A stretch of 9,752 nt of DNA from Pseudomonas sp. Lineage in GTDB: Bacteria > Pseudomonadota > Gammaproteobacteria > Pseudomonadales > Pseudomonadaceae. Position 1 is the stretch's first letter. Every line of letters starts with the position of its first letter. The notes under the pieces were generated by a model that saw only the letters and a list, made by a program, of their open reading frames with translations, was not told where the DNA came from and did no database searches. Shown one piece after another: positions 7,401-9,752 of this stretch. Location: assembly GCA_003525045.1 (NCBI GenBank), contig DQGF01000366.1, positions 1 through 9,752 of the forward strand, read 5' to 3'. The position numbers and the translations under genes were made by a program.

Positions 7401-7990
7401 ACAGTGCAAAGGAATTGCCATGCATAGAAGCTATTGTGATCGGCGCCTCGGCGGGCGGCGTGGAGGCGTTGCTCACGATCCTCGGCCCGCTGCGCGAAGG
7501 TTTCAGCTTGCCGATCATCGTGGTGCTGCACCTGCCTGAAGCAGGTCGCAGCCATCTCGCCGAAGTATTCGCCCGGCGAGTGTCCGTGCCTGTGCTGGAA
7601 GCCCGCGACAAGACTCGGGTCGAAGCCGGAACCCTGTATTTCGCCGGGCCTGGATATCACTTGTCGGTGGAGCAGGACCGCAGCTTTTCCTTGAGCCTGG
7701 AAGACCGCGTGCATTATTCGCGTCCCTCCATTGATTACCTGTTCGAGTCGGCTGCCGATGCTTATGGCCCGGCACTGGCTGCGGTGTTGCTGACCGGCGC
7801 CAACCGCGACGGCGCGCGCGGCCTGGCCCAGGTCAAACATCGTGGCGGCCTGACCATCGTGCAGGATCCGGACGAAGCCCAGGTCGCGACCATGCCCCTG
7901 GCGGCGCTGGATACCCACCAGCCTGACCACATTCTTTCTATACGCGGCATTGGCCGTCTGCTTATCGAGCTGGAACGAATAGCATGCTAA
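7397..7990 (+). CDS. cheB: CheB-type methylesterase domain protein without receiver
   Basis: This 197-residue protein is a stand-alone CheB_methylest domain, which hydrolyses methyl-glutamate esters or deamidates Gln. The expected catalytic triad is visible: S18 in GASAGG, H45 in VVLHLP, and D138 in TGANRDGARG. Classical CheB has an N-terminal receiver that gates activity after phosphorylation by CheA; none is present here, so activity would be constitutive or controlled in trans, perhaps by one of the separate receivers. The ATG at 7397 overlaps the cheR TGA in an ATGA arrangement (4 bases), which argues for coupled translation and against the longer in-frame reading from 7289 that would run deep into cheR. 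It overlaps the next kinase gene by 7 bases. Confidence 0.92.
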   Translation: MNSAKELPCIEAIVIGASAGGVEALLTILGPLREGFSLPIIVVLHLPEAGRSHLAEVFARRVSVPVLEARDKTRVEAGTLYFAGPGYHLSVEQDRSFSLSLEDRVHYSRPSIDYLFESAADAYGPALAAVLLTGANRDGARGLAQVKHRGGLTIVQDPDEAQVATMPLAALDTHQPDHILSIRGIGRLLIELERIAC

Positions 7991-9165
7991 GTAACATCCA
8001 AGCCAAACTGCTGATCGTCGACGATCTGCCGGAAAACTTGCTGGCGCTCGAAGCGCTGATCAAACGCGAAGACCGCATTGTCTACAAAGCCTTGTCCGCC
8101 GACGAAGCGCTATCGCTGCTGCTGCAACACGAATTCGCCATGGCTATCCTCGACGTGCAAATGCCCGGCATGAACGGCTTCGAACTGGCCGAGTTGATGC
8201 GTGGCACGGAAAAGACCAGGAATATTCCTATCGTCTTCGTCAGTGCTGCCGGCCGCGAGCTGAATTACGCGTTCAAGGGCTACGAAAGCGGTGCAGTGGA
8301 CTTCCTCTACAAGCCGCTGGATATCCACGCCGTCAAGAGTAAGGTCAACGTGTTCGTCGATCTGTTCCGCCAGAGCAAGGCGATGAAACAGCAGGTCGAA
8401 CAGCTGGAGCAAAGTCGGCGCGAGCAGGAAGCACTGCTCAAGCAGGTGCAGAGTACCCAGCTCGAACTGGAGCAAGCGGTGCGCATGCGCGATGATTTCA
8501 TGTCGATCGTCGCTCACGAAGTCCGCACGCCGCTCAATGGCCTGATTCTCGAAACCCAGCTGCGCAAGATGCACCTGGCCCGGGATAACGCGGCGGCGTT
8601 CACCCTGGACAAGATGCACGCGATGGTCGATCGCGACGAGCGGCAGATCAAAAGCCTGATCCGTCTGATCGAAGACATGCTCGATGTGTCGCGCATTCGC
8701 ACCGGCAAGCTGTCGATCCGGCCGACGCGCTTCGATTTGTCGGTGCTGGTCAGTGATTTGTTACAGAACTTTGCCCCGCAGATCGAAGCTGCCGAGTCCT
8801 CGGTTACCCTGCAGGCCGAGCAACCGGTGGTGGGCAGTTGGGACGAATTTCGCATTGAACAGGTCATCTCCAATTTGTTAACCAACGCTTTACGTTACGG
8901 CGCCAAGAGTCCGATCACCGTGAGGGTGTACAGTGAGAGCGCTCAGGCGCGGGTGGAGGTGCGGGATCTGGGGATCGGCATTGGTGAAGAAAACCAGAAA
9001 CGCATTTTCCAGCAGTTCGAGCGGGTTTCGGCCAAACATGCCGTCGCCGGGCTGGGCCTGGGGTTGTTTATTTCAGAACAGATTGTGACCGCCCATGGCG
9101 GTTCCATTACCGTCGAAAGCCGGATTGGCGAAGGCGCCTTGTTTCGCGTTTGTCTGCCGCTGTAG
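7984..9165 (+). CDS. Soluble histidine kinase with N-terminal receiver (REC-HisKA-HATPase)
   Basis: This 393-residue cytoplasmic kinase has no membrane segment. The receiver (about residues 7-125) has D13-D14, phospho-Asp D57 (ILDVQMPGMNG) and K110 (YKPLD). A coiled-coil linker (about 128-168, rich in Gln and Glu) leads to HisKA with the phospho-His H178 (SIVAHEVRTPLNG). HATPase follows, with the N box at N297-N301, G1 at D328-LGIGIG and G2 at GLGLGLF (from G356). A kinase governed by its own N-terminal receiver is normally switched by phosphotransfer from another kinase. Here the CHASE3 hybrid kinase upstream is the obvious candidate partner, though this is inferred from context. The ATG at 7984 overlaps the cheB stop by 7 bases and has a weak GGAA 8 bases upstream. 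A hairpin lies after its TAG stop. Confidence 0.92.
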   Translation: MLSNIQAKLLIVDDLPENLLALEALIKREDRIVYKALSADEALSLLLQHEFAMAILDVQMPGMNGFELAELMRGTEKTRNIPIVFVSAAGRELNYAFKGYESGAVDFLYKPLDIHAVKSKVNVFVDLFRQSKAMKQQVEQLEQSRREQEALLKQVQSTQLELEQAVRMRDDFMSIVAHEVRTPLNGLILETQLRKMHLARDNAAAFTLDKMHAMVDRDERQIKSLIRLIEDMLDVSRIRTGKLSIRPTRFDLSVLVSDLLQNFAPQIEAAESSVTLQAEQPVVGSWDEFRIEQVISNLLTNALRYGAKSPITVRVYSESAQARVEVRDLGIGIGEENQKRIFQQFERVSAKHAVAGLGLGLFISEQIVTAHGGSITVESRIGEGALFRVCLPL

Positions 9166-9190
9166 GAAAACAGCCAGGTAAACGCAACCT

Positions 9191-9215
9191 CTGATCGACC
9201 CCACGGTCGTATCAG
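9191..9215 (+). promoter_or_regulatory. Strong hairpin between the REC-kinase gene and the last response regulator gene
   Basis: CTGATCGACC (9191-9200) pairs with GGTCG-T-ATCAG (9205-9215) around a CCAC loop, a 10-bp stem with one bulged T. It lies in the only real gap of the operon (9166-9242). No T-run follows, so it is not a classic terminator. It could mark an mRNA processing site, set the expression ratio of the last gene, or be a palindromic operator for a separate promoter. Confidence 0.5.
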
Positions 9216-9231
9216 CAGCTATTGACCGAAC

Positions 9232-9236
9232 AAAGG
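9232..9236 (+). promoter_or_regulatory. Ribosome binding site deciding the last regulator start
   Basis: AAAGG sits 6 bases before the ATG at 9243 and favours it over an in-frame TTG at 9222 that would add 7 residues. Confidence 0.65.
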
Positions 9237-9242
9237 CTTCCC

Positions 9243-9620
9243 ATGAGTGAAGATGCACAAGACGTCGTACTGATCGTCGAAGATGACCCCTCGATATTGA
9301 TGGTGCTATCGGCCTATCTGTCGGGTGAGGGCTACCGGGTATTGCAGGCCGAAAACGGCGAGCAGGCCTTCGAAATCCTCGCGAGCAAGCCGCATCTGGA
9401 CATGATGATCACGGACTTCCGCCTGCCAGGCGGGATCTCAGGCGTGCAGATCGCCGAACCCGCCGTGAAACTGCGACCGGAGCTCAAGGTGATTTTCATC
9501 AGCGGTTATCCGCAGGAAATCCGCGAGACCGACAGCCCGATCACGCGTAAAGCACCGATCCTGGGCAAACCGTTCGATCTGGATGTACTGCAGGAGTTGA
9601 TGCAGCAAATGCTCTCGTAA
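9243..9620 (+). CDS. Single-domain (receiver-only) response regulator
   Basis: At 125 residues this is a lone CheY-like receiver. The acidic pocket is E13-D14-D15, the likely phosphoacceptor is D58 (MMITDFRLPGG), the switch Ser is in IFISGYP, and the conserved Lys is in LGKPFDLD. It has no DNA-binding or enzymatic domain, so it probably passes phosphate on, binds a partner protein or drains phosphate. It shares with the receiver at 2452-2817 the pattern TD..LP, LRP.L, F.SGY and GKPF..D.L, so the two stand-alone receivers that flank the operon look related. The start is the ATG at 9243, after AAAGG; the stop is TAA at 9618-9620. The gene ends 6 bases before the REP region. Co-transcription with the kinases is likely but the hairpin before it may alter its level. 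Confidence 0.92.
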   Translation: MSEDAQDVVLIVEDDPSILMVLSAYLSGEGYRVLQAENGEQAFEILASKPHLDMMITDFRLPGGISGVQIAEPAVKLRPELKVIFISGYPQEIRETDSPITRKAPILGKPFDLDVLQELMQQMLS

Positions 9621-9626
9621 AGCATT

Positions 9627-9681
9627 TGTAGGAGCGAAGCTTGCTCGCGACGGCGTCACTTCTGACACGCCGCGTTATCGT
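9627..9681. repeat. REP-type repeat unit, copy 1 (two hairpins)
   Basis: The unit starts TGTAGGAGCG. The first hairpin is GCG-A-AGC-TT-GCT-CGC (9634-9648), the usual REP shape with a bulged A. The second is CGGCGT (9651-9656) with ACGCCG (9667-9672). The unit ends with CGCGTTATCGT. Together with copy 2 it fills the space after the last gene. Confidence 0.8.
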
Positions 9682-9689
9682 TCTTCGCC

Positions 9690-9752
9690 TGTAGGAGCGA
9701 GGCTTGCCCGCGAAACGGGCGCCCCGGTGTATCTGTCACACCGCGTCATCGT
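9690..9752. repeat. REP-type repeat unit, copy 2 (two hairpins, continues past the window)
   Basis: This second unit in the same orientation starts 63 bases after the first. The REP hairpin is GCG-A-GGC-TT-GCC-CGC (9697-9711); the second hairpin is CGGTGT (9725-9730) with ACACCG (9738-9743). Both stems differ from copy 1 by paired, compensating changes. The window ends at CGCGTCATCGT, which matches the end of copy 1. Confidence 0.8.

Noticed and set aside
3076..9620. Chemotaxis operon
   Set aside because: Despite cheR and cheB there is no cheA, cheW, cheY-motor or receptor gene; both kinases have HisKA-type domains with the His beside the ATPase, not the CheA layout.

Overview
The window looks like the chromosome of a Pseudomonas of the fluorescens group. 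The evidence is moderately high GC content, Pseudomonas-type REP palindromes at both ends, an AraC-family protein that closely resembles Pseudomonas MtlR, and a set of large hybrid sensor kinases of a type common in this genus. This placement comes from recognition by eye, not from a search.

Layout, left to right. Positions 1-35 hold the end of a REP-type palindrome and a second hairpin. Three genes then lie on the minus strand: an AraC-family regulator, probably the mannitol activator mtlR (51-956); a GT-B glycosyltransferase of unknown acceptor (1065-2360); and a receiver-only response regulator (2452-2817). A 258-base divergent intergenic region (2818-3075) separates these from a plus-strand operon. 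That operon encodes a 1163-residue CHASE3-GAF-coiled coil-HisKA-HATPase-REC-REC-REC hybrid kinase (3076-6567), a CheR-type methyltransferase (6567-7400), a CheB-type methylesterase without a receiver (7397-7990), a REC-HisKA-HATPase kinase (7984-9165), and a second receiver-only regulator (9243-9620). The first four genes overlap by 1, 4 and 7 bases, so they are almost certainly co-translated. The last gene follows after 77 bases that hold a strong hairpin. The window ends in two tandem REP-type units (9627-9752).

How the genes may work together. The unusual feature is a chemotaxis-type methylation pair (CheR and CheB) with no chemoreceptor, CheA or CheW in the window. The pair sits between two histidine kinases, and the locus carries six receiver domains in total. 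There is no HPt domain and no DNA-binding or other obvious output domain. The membrane kinase has a long Leu-heptad coiled coil, rich in Glu and Gln, between its GAF and HisKA domains. A reasonable but unproven idea is that CheR and CheB reversibly modify this helix, or another helix in trans, to set the sensitivity of a phosphorelay. The two stand-alone receivers, one on each side of the operon, would carry the phosphate away or act as sinks. Similar kinase-CheR-CheB clusters exist in other Pseudomonas, so the gene set itself is probably not unique to this strain. Its mechanism is, to my knowledge, poorly described.
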